DNA from: CAZFCK01 sp964517355
GTDB lineage: Bacteria > Desulfobacterota > Desulfovibrionia > Desulfovibrionales > Desulfovibrionaceae
Assembly: GCA_964517355.1 (NCBI GenBank)
Contig: CAZFCK010000249.1
Span: forward strand, 1 to 6,725
Direction of reading: 5' to 3'
Length of the DNA stretch: 6,725 nucleotides
Part shown: positions 1 to 5,663 of the stretch, piece after piece
Position numbering within the stretch: position 1 is the stretch's first letter
Layout: every line of letters starts with the position of its first letter
Notes under the pieces: generated by a model
What the model was told of the DNA's origin: nothing
Seen by the model: only the letters and a program-made list of their open reading frames with translations
The model's database searches: none
Made by a program: the position numbers and the translations under genes

Positions 1-158
1 CGGCGCTGCCGCTCCTGCTCTGCGGTGACATGCAACACGATGTCGCACGGTGTTAAGTCCTTAGGGCAAGGTTCATTATCCACAAGGATAATGATCCGTG
101 GCTCTTGCCGCCACTGAGAGTCCGCTTCAACCTTTTCAACTCGTCTGCGCATACTCAT
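1..158 (-). CDS. Partial small hypothetical protein (5' part only)
   Basis: An open frame begins with ATG at 158 and runs without a stop to the window edge, giving about 52 residues. It starts MSMRRRVEKVEA, followed by a hydrophobic strand (PRIIILVD) and an acidic segment. I do not recognise the family. Its start overlaps the stop of the DUF5681 gene as TAATG, and a weak GGAG lies about nine bases upstream, so translation is probably coupled to that gene. A second in-frame ATG at 152 is possible. The basic N-terminus followed by a beta-strand-like stretch gives no function. The real length cannot be judged because the 3' end is outside the window. Its place as the last visible member of the operon suggests a phage or element accessory protein, which is inference. 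Confidence 0.6.
   Translation of the reverse strand, partial: MSMRRRVEKVEADSQWRQEPRIIILVDNEPCPKDLTPCDIVLHVTAEQERQR
73..94. repeat. Perfect 9-bp inverted repeat containing a DnaA-box consensus
   Basis: The arms TCATTATCC (73-81) and GGATAATGA (86-94) are exact reverse complements separated by ACAA. The plus-strand bases 76-84 read TTATCCACA, the textbook strong DnaA box. The repeat lies inside the partial gene at the window start and encodes part of its hydrophobic strand. Whether it is bound by DnaA, forms an RNA hairpin, or is coincidental cannot be decided here. Confidence 0.6.
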
Positions 159-607
159 TACCTATGCTCCATTGCCTGCTCAATGGCGGTTAGACGTTGT
201 TCAATATCCTGTAACTCCAAAGCCTTGCGGTGCTGTTCTAGCAGTTTGGCTAAACTCTCTCCCTGTGTGGGGTCGAGCCTCCCCCCTACGACGGCGCGGA
301 CAATAGCCGCAGAGGCTTCCGCCATGTTCTCTGGTTTCAACGTCGGCAGGCGCACGGCACCCGCCTCCAGGGGGCGTTCCTTGCGTGGCGGGCACAAGCG
401 CTCCAAACAAAGACGCAGCGCCGTGACATCGCCCTCCAGGGCCAGTTCAACGGCTTTGCGGGTCAAGACTTCAGCTTCGCCGTCGAGCAGCGCCTCAACG
501 GCGAGAGTGGCCTTGTTGCGGGTGCCCTTGGGCTTGCCTGCAGGGTTGCCGGATTGCCCCCTCTTGAATCGAGTATCCTGCTTTTTCCCTGCATTTTCAG
601 AAATCAT
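158..607 (-). CDS. DUF5681-domain protein
   Basis: A 149-residue protein. Residues 13-28 carry the hallmark RFKRGQSGNPAGKPKG of the DUF5681 family, a basic Gly/Pro-rich N-terminal motif found in phage and prophage proteins of unknown function. The rest is helical, and residues from about 118 to the end (LAKLLEQHRKAL onward) look like a coiled coil that could support oligomerisation. The start at 607 is firm: a near-perfect AAGGAGGT lies just upstream and the ATG overlaps the nuclease stop as ATGA. The basic motif suggests nucleic-acid binding, and small terminase subunits of phages are similarly built, but I see nothing that proves a packaging role. Family assignment is strong; function is unknown. 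Confidence 0.85.
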   Translation of the reverse strand: MISENAGKKQDTRFKRGQSGNPAGKPKGTRNKATLAVEALLDGEAEVLTRKAVELALEGDVTALRLCLERLCPPRKERPLEAGAVRLPTLKPENMAEASAAIVRAVVGGRLDPTQGESLAKLLEQHRKALELQDIEQRLTAIEQAMEHR

Positions 608-1062
608 GAGACCTCCTTTATTAATTTCCGATAACGCTTCTCAATCTCTGCGGCGTACTTTGCCAGCAGTGAATGCGTCATGTACTCGGCGCCCTCCCGG
701 CCACCACAAAACAGGAACGGGACTTGATAGCGCACCATGAACGCGCTGATGGACTGAAGCGCTGCGTGTGGCTTCATCTCGCTTCGATATTGGCCTTGAG
801 CGATATCTTCGAGGCTGGATTCCACCACCACGGCTTTCATCTCAAAAAATCGGAGCTTCTGAAGCTCGCGCTCGAATCTCGCACGGTTGCTGCCCATCAA
901 GCAGTTAATCAAATCACCAAGCTCTTTTCGCTCAATGGATACGCGATCCTCGAACCCAACAATCGAATAGTCCCCCACAGAAAGGGTGTCTCTTATCACC
1001 TCAATTTTATACCGCTTGAAATCGAAAGGGCGTTGCTCGCGGGTGTCGATGATGATTTTCAT
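604..1062 (-). CDS. ERCC4-domain nuclease (XPF/MUS81-type)
   Basis: A 152-residue protein consisting of one ERCC4 nuclease domain. The sequence shows the family signature in order: IIIDTREQRPF at residues 3-13, GDY at 30-32, then ERK at 44-46 with a following Asp at 50. This is the GDxnERKx3D metal-dependent active site of XPF/MUS81-like structure-specific endonucleases. Stand-alone ERCC4 proteins of this size occur in phages and mobile elements, where they may cut branched or flap DNA made during replication or recombination. There is no C-terminal helix-hairpin-helix. The chosen ATG at 1062 forms an ATGA overlap with the preceding gene and has GGTGG upstream. A GTG nine bases earlier (1071) would add three residues. 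Placement next to the primase-helicase supports a replication role. Confidence 0.88.
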   Translation of the reverse strand: MKIIIDTREQRPFDFKRYKIEVIRDTLSVGDYSIVGFEDRVSIERKELGDLINCLMGSNRARFERELQKLRFFEMKAVVVESSLEDIAQGQYRSEMKPHAALQSISAFMVRYQVPFLFCGGREGAEYMTHSLLAKYAAEIEKRYRKLIKEVS

Positions 1063-1465
1063 ACGCGCCACCCGTATTGTACGAGTTGCTTCCGTTCCAC
1101 CTGGTCTTGCAGGCCAAGCAGTTCATGCGCCCGCTCATGCGGTAGCGGCGATGCCTGCATAAAAAGGTCTTGGACGTAAAGCCGATCATGCGGTGTGAAT
1201 CGTCTCGGGCAATCCGGCCATAACGCTCCGCCCTCATGGACGCCGAAGCGCAAGCCGTGGTGCCGCACCAGCTCTTGCAGGCAGGCGAATGCGTCTTCTC
1301 GAAGGAAGGTGATGCATTCCGCCTTGTGCGCCCGGAGTTCGCGAGCAGCGGTTCAAAGTCTTCCTGTGGCAGGCGACTACTGCCGGTGAAGCGTAACGAG
1401 TCGCCTACCACTGTGAGGTCAAGACCAGTAGCCCAGATGCGGTTTAGGATGGCAGGACATTTCAT
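1059..1465 (-). pseudogene. Small hypothetical protein gene split by a -1 frameshift
   Basis: Two consecutive frames together make one plausible protein. The first starts with ATG at 1465, overlapping the primase stop as ATGA with GGAAGG six bases upstream, and encodes MKCPAILNRIWATGLDLTVV to ...EDFEPLLA. The second continues as ELRAHKAECITFLRED... to ...LVQYGWRV and stops at 1059, again forming ATGA with the nuclease start. The switch lies between about 1325 and 1352; rereading one base (GCG then GAA) joins LLA to ELRAHK. Beyond this point the first frame becomes rich in Ser, Arg, His and Cys and looks non-coding. One added base would give 135 residues. The N-terminal pattern (GD.LR followed by LRAHK) resembles short helical proteins often encoded beside primases. 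I see no canonical slippery heptamer, so an indel or sequencing error is likelier than programmed frameshifting. Translation may restart at GTG 1268. Function unknown. Confidence 0.6.
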
Positions 1466-4278
1466 ATCAGGCCTTCCACGTAGTTGCCGGATTGGTGAGT
1501 TAAGTGAGTCTGGTGAGTTGGTCCCGCACTCTTTATATAATTTGTCAAATGACAAATTTGCTCTTTAGTAGGATGGAAACTCACATCACTCACTAAACTC
1601 ACTTTTACTCGCCAAACTTTGCGCCGCGATTTTTTCCCGGCTTCCTCGAACCGCATGCCTCCAACCACGCGGTTCCGCATGCGCTCTATCCATCGTCCAA
1701 GAATACGCGGGTTAATCTCGCGCCCTTGTCCCGCGATTTCTTCACAGGCGGCGTAAAGGTCGCCTTCTCGGTCGCGATCTGCACGCTGAATAACCTCATT
1801 TACAGTTGCGCGATAATCGCCGTACACGGCGTGCCAGGCACCAAGCAGCGCTTCCAGCTTCCCGGTTTCAGGGTCGGCTTCATATGCGGCCTCAACGCTT
1901 TTCATGGGGTCGGCAACACCCAGCAATCCTTGCTCACCGACCCAGACAACGGCTCGGCGCACCGTGTCCGACCAGACCTCGAAAGAGGCGGTACGGCCTT
2001 GCATCCGAGTCGTTTGCCCAAACGCGGCACGTAGCACGGTCAGCGCGGCGGCCACCATCTCCAACCGATGCGCACGGCAATACCCTTCAGGGTTGAGCGT
2101 AAAAGCGCGGCTCCATGGCCGCTCGCTTTGCGGATCAATCTCGCAAGTAAGCACACGGCGGCAGAGGTCGCCTTTCAAAAGCACGTTGTTCCCGGTCAAG
2201 AGCATGAGCGTGTTGGTAGGAATCTCCATCATCTCGCTCTGCCCAAGAACGCGATCCGTGAATTTCTGGCAGGACAACCATGCGCAAATGGAGTCACTTT
2301 CGAAGGTCCCGGTCAGATTGTCCAACAACACGGCAGGCGCTCCGGTCCTGCCCGTTGAGAACAGGCGCTTTCTGTTCTCTCCCTCGTCGGAGGTCATGGT
2401 CATAGCTGGCGGATTTTTCACGCCAGCCAAGACACCTATGCATGTTGCAAGCAAGGTTTTGCCACTGCCAGCCGTTGGCGCACTGAACAAAAAGGCCGGT
2501 GCGGTTGGCAGCGCGGCGCGGATTGGCGCGCTGAGGATTGCAGCCAGCCACACGCCTTTTGCCACTTCATCAACAAAAGGAAAGTTTTCGAAAGGCTTCC
2601 ATAATGCATCAAGAGCCGCTTGCACCTGGCTGGTCGTCGGTTTTGTAGGCACCCCTGGCCAGCGGTCCAGAATGTTGCAGTACAGAACGATGCCGGTTTC
2701 CCGGTCATAGCCGTCCTGTTCCACGGTGCGTCCCGTGCTGGGGTCCATGAAAGGTGCGGTTGCCACACCCTTAAGTGTCGGCAGCGCCCAATTGCCGCGT
2801 GACGCCTCAACACCTTTTGCTACGGATTCCGGGCAGTCGCATGGTCGCCAATCTTTGGCGCGTCCGTCAAACTTCATCCAGCGGGCTAGACCGTCCAGAT
2901 AGAAGCGCAAGCCTTCAAGACCAAGGGGATGCACGCTGCCGCCGCCGTCCAGACGCACAAGTTCGCCGCCGCGATCAAAAACACCGCCGTCCAGGCGCAT
3001 AAGCTCCAGCGCTTTGGCGACGATGTGTACGCGCTCGCCTGCCGGTACTTGGATCTCATGCCGTGCCCGGTGCAGCGCGAAACGTGTGCCTCCGTGAGCG
3101 TGTGAATAGAGATACGGCTTTCCAGCGTTGCGCAGATTCATAACGGCTATCCGGGCATCGTTGCCGTATTCGGGCTCTAGCGGATCGTGAAAGCGCTGGC
3201 CGTGCCATTTCTCGGGGTGATCCAGCAGTTCGCCAACGGTCACAGGGTCGCCCCTGTCCGGCAACAACTCAAAGTCGCCAAGCAGGATTCTTTTCCGCGC
3301 TGCCTGCTGTAGCGTCTCGCGGAGTTGTGCAACGCGCTTTTCTCGCTCTATAGGTTCAAGTTCTTGACCGGCCAAGGCGGATTTTACGCGGTCTTCAATC
3401 CAGATTGCATGCTGCTCGGATGCTCGGGGTCTGGCGTCGACCCTGGCTTGACTCACGAGTGTTTGAAATTCGCGCTCCTCGGCTTCGGTCAGATCCGGCA
3501 GCGCAGCGCGGGTGTCCAACGGCTCGGCGTTCGCGTTGAATGTTTGCGGATCCGGCAAGCGCTGCTCAAGCGGCGCGGTGCAAGCGGCACCTCCGCAGAA
3601 GTCCAGGCGCTCGGGCTGCCATACGGCGTCATCCACCAGGGTGCGGAGCAACAGGCTACCGGCGCGGGACACGTCAATGCGGCCATAGCCCGCAAGCCAC
3701 AAGCGCTTGAACAACACGGCTCCAGCTCGCGGGATGTCTTGAGCGTCGGACACCAGCACCCAGACGCGCAAACCGCCTTGGCCCTTCAGACACTCGCCAG
3801 ACTCATTATTATAGATGTAGCTCGACGCGCTGGGGCGCAGGACGTGCGGCGCATGTTCCAAAGCGGGCCACACGCCGTAAAGCGCCTCACGCAACTGCTC
3901 CGGCGAAAGCGGGTCCGTTTTCTTCGGTGGATCGTAATCAACCATAAGCAGACCAGGCACATCGGGATAGCGGAAGTGGTCGCGTGTCCGGCTCAGTGTA
4001 GGCAAGTCGCCCTTGGGCGCGGCGTCCACCTTGGCCGCTGTGACGATCCGCGCTTGGTCATGGGGGCACGTCCCATAGGCCAACGCTTGCGCAGGCGTGA
4101 GCGTCGGCAGCAGCGCGGCGAAGTCGGCCAGGCTCTCAAAGCTCATGGTCTGCACCTCGCCATTAACCATGTTGCCGCCTGGGGATTTTACCAAGCCTCC
4201 ATCCTGCAACAAGAAGGCCTTGCTCAAACGCGCTGGATTCACGGTTGTGAACCTTGATAGGCGGAAATGGCTAGGCAT
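1462..4278 (-). CDS. Primase-helicase fusion, probable replication initiator
   Basis: A 938-residue protein. Residues 112-116 (MVDYD) fit the metal-binding hhDhD motif of archaeo-eukaryotic-type primases, followed by LRPSASSY (147-154), a GGLRVWVLVSD strand (168-178) and IDVS (201-204). A linking SHAHGG motif sits at 392-397. The helicase half has Walker A SAPTAGSGKT (599-608), a Walker-B-like VLLDN (650-654, Asn instead of the usual Glu), a sensor-like LLTGNN (693-698) and a CRRVL arginine pair (706-710). Residues about 842-893 resemble a DNA-binding winged helix. The last 45 residues are low in conserved character and hold VSLVSDVSF and THQTHLTHQ, which encode the GTGAGT/ACTCAC array. The start at 4278 has GGAGGG close upstream and overlaps the previous gene by 8 nt. 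Residues 13-45 look genuinely part of the family, although ATG 4146 also has a good GAGGTG. Likely role: unwinding and priming at the element's origin. Confidence 0.87.
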   Translation of the reverse strand: MPSHFRLSRFTTVNPARLSKAFLLQDGGLVKSPGGNMVNGEVQTMSFESLADFAALLPTLTPAQALAYGTCPHDQARIVTAAKVDAAPKGDLPTLSRTRDHFRYPDVPGLLMVDYDPPKKTDPLSPEQLREALYGVWPALEHAPHVLRPSASSYIYNNESGECLKGQGGLRVWVLVSDAQDIPRAGAVLFKRLWLAGYGRIDVSRAGSLLLRTLVDDAVWQPERLDFCGGAACTAPLEQRLPDPQTFNANAEPLDTRAALPDLTEAEEREFQTLVSQARVDARPRASEQHAIWIEDRVKSALAGQELEPIEREKRVAQLRETLQQAARKRILLGDFELLPDRGDPVTVGELLDHPEKWHGQRFHDPLEPEYGNDARIAVMNLRNAGKPYLYSHAHGGTRFALHRARHEIQVPAGERVHIVAKALELMRLDGGVFDRGGELVRLDGGGSVHPLGLEGLRFYLDGLARWMKFDGRAKDWRPCDCPESVAKGVEASRGNWALPTLKGVATAPFMDPSTGRTVEQDGYDRETGIVLYCNILDRWPGVPTKPTTSQVQAALDALWKPFENFPFVDEVAKGVWLAAILSAPIRAALPTAPAFLFSAPTAGSGKTLLATCIGVLAGVKNPPAMTMTSDEGENRKRLFSTGRTGAPAVLLDNLTGTFESDSICAWLSCQKFTDRVLGQSEMMEIPTNTLMLLTGNNVLLKGDLCRRVLTCEIDPQSERPWSRAFTLNPEGYCRAHRLEMVAAALTVLRAAFGQTTRMQGRTASFEVWSDTVRRAVVWVGEQGLLGVADPMKSVEAAYEADPETGKLEALLGAWHAVYGDYRATVNEVIQRADRDREGDLYAACEEIAGQGREINPRILGRWIERMRNRVVGGMRFEEAGKKSRRKVWRVKVSLVSDVSFHPTKEQICHLTNYIKSAGPTHQTHLTHQSGNYVEGLI
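1492..1605. repeat. Mirror-symmetric iteron array around a palindrome; candidate replication origin
   Basis: GTGAGT occurs at 1495-1500, 1504-1509 and 1513-1518, exactly 9 bp apart. Its reverse complement ACTCAC occurs at 1579-1584, 1588-1593 and 1597-1602, also 9 bp apart. A degenerate ACTCGC follows at 1607-1612. The two sets are in perfect mirror register about position 1548.5, which is also the centre of a 20-bp palindrome. Across 1495-1519 against 1578-1602, 21 of 25 positions are complementary. The core between the sets is AT-rich (TTTATATAATTT). Short iterons on both sides of an AT-rich segment beside the replication gene is the known layout of staphylococcal pathogenicity island origins. 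Assignment as origin here is inference. A stable mRNA hairpin with a regulatory job is the main alternative. Confidence 0.6.
1539..1558. repeat. 20-bp palindrome at the centre of the iteron array
   Basis: Arms AATTTGTCA (1539-1547) and TGACAAATT (1550-1558) are exact reverse complements with AA between them. The palindrome lies in the most AT-rich part of the primase gene and shares its axis with the flanking GTGAGT/ACTCAC sets. It could be a cruciform, a melting site or a dimeric-protein operator. Confidence 0.75.
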
Positions 4279-4435
4279 GTTCCCTCCAGCTCACAGCGCA
4301 GCGGGCAGTCCCGCGACGAACAACGCGAAGCCTGCAACAATAACCGGCGTCTCCGTCTTTGAGTGGCTGCCAATCCGGGCAAAAAGCGCACATCTGTTTA
4401 CTCTTTTTTTTGCGGGCGTGCGGAACCTGGTTCAT
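4271..4435 (-). CDS. Short four-Cys protein, possible zinc-binding (second of a pair)
   Basis: A 54-residue protein starting MNQVPHARKKKSKQ. It contains the pattern C-x2-CPDWQ (beginning CAFCPDWQ), then GYCC, and a later Cys in TARCAVSW. The basic N-terminus is encoded partly by a run of eight A. The start at 4435 forms an ATGA overlap with the preceding gene, and the 3' end overlaps the primase start by 8 nt, so it sits in a coupled chain. The Cys arrangement matches the preceding gene product and suggests a small treble-clef or zinc-ribbon-like fold, perhaps a DNA-binding or adaptor protein. A longer frame from 4684 exists but its upstream part only shadows the preceding gene. Function unknown. 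Confidence 0.68.
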   Translation of the reverse strand: MNQVPHARKKKSKQMCAFCPDWQPLKDGDAGYCCRLRVVRRGTARCAVSWREHA

Positions 4436-4668
4436 AACCGCACCCCCGCCAACGCCATGGCGACAGCTTGACAAGCCCATTCGCCGTAGGTCACAAAACC
4501 GCCATAAGCACAAAGACCATAACCCCGGCGCCGTACTGACGCTTGCCACCGTGGGCAATCGTGGCATTTGCGCTCGGGGGGCAATTGCGGTAGGGGACGT
4601 TCGGCGATTGACACTTTTTTGGGGGTCGTGCTCTTTGCCGAGAGCGCGGCCTTTTGTGCTTTTTGCAT
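4432..4668 (-). CDS. Short Cys-rich protein, possible zinc-binding (first of a pair)
   Basis: A 78-residue protein with a basic, Pro-rich N-terminal tail (KSTTPKKVS, LPQLPPERK) followed by a compact C-terminal unit: CHDCPRWQ, GYGLC, then a Tyr/Gly-rich stretch and EWACQAVAMAL. Four Cys in a C-x2-C ... C ... C arrangement suggest a single zinc site. The ATG at 4668 has GGGAGG at ideal distance, only a few bases after the stop of the AlpA-like gene, so the genes are cotranscribed. The product shares C-x2-CPxWQ...GY...C...C with its downstream neighbour, pointing to tandem duplication and divergence. I cannot name the family or a function. Confidence 0.68.
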   Translation of the reverse strand: MQKAQKAALSAKSTTPKKVSIAERPLPQLPPERKCHDCPRWQASVRRRGYGLCAYGGFVTYGEWACQAVAMALAGVRL

Positions 4669-4680
4669 GTCGGGCCTCCC

Positions 4681-4923
4681 TCACATGAAGCGGCGCGGGC
4701 CTACACCCAAAGAATCCAGATTTTGCAGATACTTGGTTGACAGTGGAAGACCGAGCTTCGCGGCTAACTCCGAGTATTTATATCGGAGCACCACGCGGGG
4801 CATGTCGTCAGCCAGGAATGAAAAGTCCGTATCGAATTTTTCATTCAGCCAGTCCAATAAATCTTCCCTCAAATAGGCTGCAGGTCGATTTGAAATTGAT
4901 GCGCGTTTTTCTTGGGTAAGCAT
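4681..4923 (-). CDS. AlpA/excisionase-like HTH regulator with unusual segment order
   Basis: An 80-residue protein. Residues about 50-80 (YKYSELAAKLGLPLSTKYLQ ... LGVGPRRFM) match the helix-turn-helix and start of the wing in AlpA/excisionase-type proteins, where GxGPRRF normally leads into the wing and then an AYxREDLxxWL helix. Here the protein stops at GPRRFM, while AYLREDLLDWL appears earlier, at residues about 16-26. Such proteins act as excision factors or transcription activators in phages and satellites; the first position in the replication operon suits a regulator. The ATG at 4923 is preceded by GGAGG and seven T. That ribosome site is inside the terminator-like hairpin, so expression is probably controlled at leader level. 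The family call is by motif only. Confidence 0.65.
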   Translation of the reverse strand: MLTQEKRASISNRPAAYLREDLLDWLNEKFDTDFSFLADDMPRVVLRYKYSELAAKLGLPLSTKYLQNLDSLGVGPRRFM

Positions 4924-4930
4924 AAAAAAA

Positions 4931-4960
4931 CCTCCGTTGGGATGTGGTTGCCAATGGAGG
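4931..4960 (-). terminator. Terminator-like hairpin overlapping the ribosome binding site (candidate attenuator)
   Basis: On the minus strand, CCTCCATTGG (4960-4951) and CCAACGGAGG (4940-4931) form a 10-bp stem with one mismatch and a 10-nt loop. Seven T follow at 4930-4924, and then the ATG of the AlpA-like gene. The 3' arm contains the GGAGG that must serve as ribosome binding site. The element therefore looks both like an intrinsic terminator and like a ribosome-site sequestrator. It may simply end transcription from 5059-5625, but its position abutting the operon's first codon suggests conditional readthrough. Confidence 0.62.
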
Positions 4961-4971
4961 TATCTTGAGGG

Positions 4972-4988
4972 TTCCGCCTATGGCGGAA
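4972..4988. promoter_or_regulatory. 17-bp dyad, possible operator or leader hairpin
   Basis: TTCCGCC (4972-4978) and GGCGGAA (4982-4988) are exact inverted arms around TAT. The dyad lies between the -10 box at 5016-5021 and the attenuator hairpin, so it would be about 20 bases inside the leader RNA. It could be an operator or a first leader hairpin. The half-site TGGCGGAAG recurs at 5076-5084. Confidence 0.45.
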
Positions 4989-5015
4989 GCAAGAACAATC
5001 GGTGAAAGTTTTGCT

Positions 5016-5021
5016 ATTATA
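5016..5021 (-). promoter_or_regulatory. Candidate -10 box for the replication operon
   Basis: The minus strand reads TATAAT, a perfect sigma70 -10 hexamer, in the 135-bp gap before the AlpA-like gene. No convincing TTGACA-like -35 occurs 15-19 bases upstream, which would fit an activator-dependent promoter. A start about seven bases downstream gives a leader of roughly 85 bases holding the 17-bp dyad and the terminator-like hairpin. Confidence 0.4.
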
Positions 5022-5058
5022 AGCGACTGCTTTTGTTGGTATATATCTTCCAGTGGGA

Positions 5059-5625
5059 TCATTCGACGGAAGCAGTGGCGGAAGTCTCGGAAATGGTGTC
5101 CTCTGCTTTGTGGGTCCAGGTCTGAATGGTTTTCTCGCTTACACAAAATTCTGCGGCCAGAACTGCGCTTTTCTCTCCAGCGAGGCGACGTGCTGCAACA
5201 CCCAAGGCACGGCGGTCAGTTCCCGTGTATTTCTCTGCGAAAGCGTTTAGGTTCTCTGGTGTCCACCCTGCAAGTCCAGGGTAATCCTTAAGCAATGAGT
5301 TGTTGGTGTCACCCCCTGTCGTCTTGCCTCGCACATACCAAAGGTTGATCTTGTCCCGTATGGCGAAAAGGGCTTCACGCTCATGTGCGTCAGAAAAGGC
5401 GCTTTTTGTTCTATCATCAACTATGTCCAAAAGGGCTGTAAGAAGAAAGCCTGCTGTAAAATCATCACCAGAAGTTATAAGTTGAAAAGTCTCATTGATC
5501 TTGCTTGGTATAAATCCAGCGTCCTTGCTTTGTGCTTCTGTAATTAATTTTAGGCGGCGCAACCTTTCTTCAATTTCCTTATCCCACGAATCAATTTGCG
5601 CTGGTTTCTTGGCTTCACCCGTCAT
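5059..5625 (-). CDS. Hypothetical protein with C-terminal helix-turn-helix
   Basis: A 188-residue protein of unrecognised family. The N-terminus is charged and helical (EIEERLRRLKLI). The middle has an aliphatic segment (FTAGFLLTALLDIV) too polar around it to be a clear membrane span. Residues about 142-174 (from GVAARRLAG to VSEKTIQTWTHKA) resemble a helix-turn-helix, and the tail is acidic and Ser/Thr-rich. The start at 5625 is chosen because AGGAGGAGGT lies just upstream; a frame opening at 5667 has no such site. The coding DNA is visibly richer in A and T than its neighbours, suggesting a separate origin. It lies between the toxin-antitoxin pair and the replication operon and could be the regulator of either. 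That role is inference. Confidence 0.72.
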   Translation of the reverse strand: MTGEAKKPAQIDSWDKEIEERLRRLKLITEAQSKDAGFIPSKINETFQLITSGDDFTAGFLLTALLDIVDDRTKSAFSDAHEREALFAIRDKINLWYVRGKTTGGDTNNSLLKDYPGLAGWTPENLNAFAEKYTGTDRRALGVAARRLAGEKSAVLAAEFCVSEKTIQTWTHKAEDTISETSATASVE

Positions 5626-5663
5626 GTCCACAACCTCCTCCTGGCGACCCCCCGTAAAAGTGA

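Noticed and set aside
1007..1555. A single 182-codon minus frame read as one intact gene
   Set aside because: Only about the first 38 codons from 1465 look coding. The rest is Ser/Arg/His/Cys-rich while the alternate frame is coherent, and the part before 1465 overlaps the primase tail.
1904..2710. Plus-strand open frame of 268 codons opposite the helicase domain
   Set aside because: Antisense shadow of the Walker A/B region; no start signal and Ser/Pro/Arg-rich filler composition.
3325..4257. Long plus-strand open frame (310 codons) opposite the primase-helicase
   Set aside because: It mirrors the codon structure of the well-supported minus-strand gene, has no ribosome site or recognisable domain, and its composition is that of an antisense shadow.
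4404..4411. Run of eight A on the coding strand giving a canonical A-AAA-AAG slippery site
   Set aside because: It encodes an ordinary basic stretch in a short gene whose normal frame keeps its Cys pattern. The -1 frame gives only an unremarkable hydrophobic tail, so programmed shifting has no other support.
4436..4684. Long N-terminal extension of the second Cys-rich protein
   Set aside because: It merely shadows the first Cys-rich gene in another frame; ATG 4435 with an ATGA overlap is the better start.
4841..5146. Minus-strand open frame across the operon leader
   Set aside because: It spans the -10 box, the dyad and the hairpin, and overlaps two better genes; no ribosome site or family resemblance.
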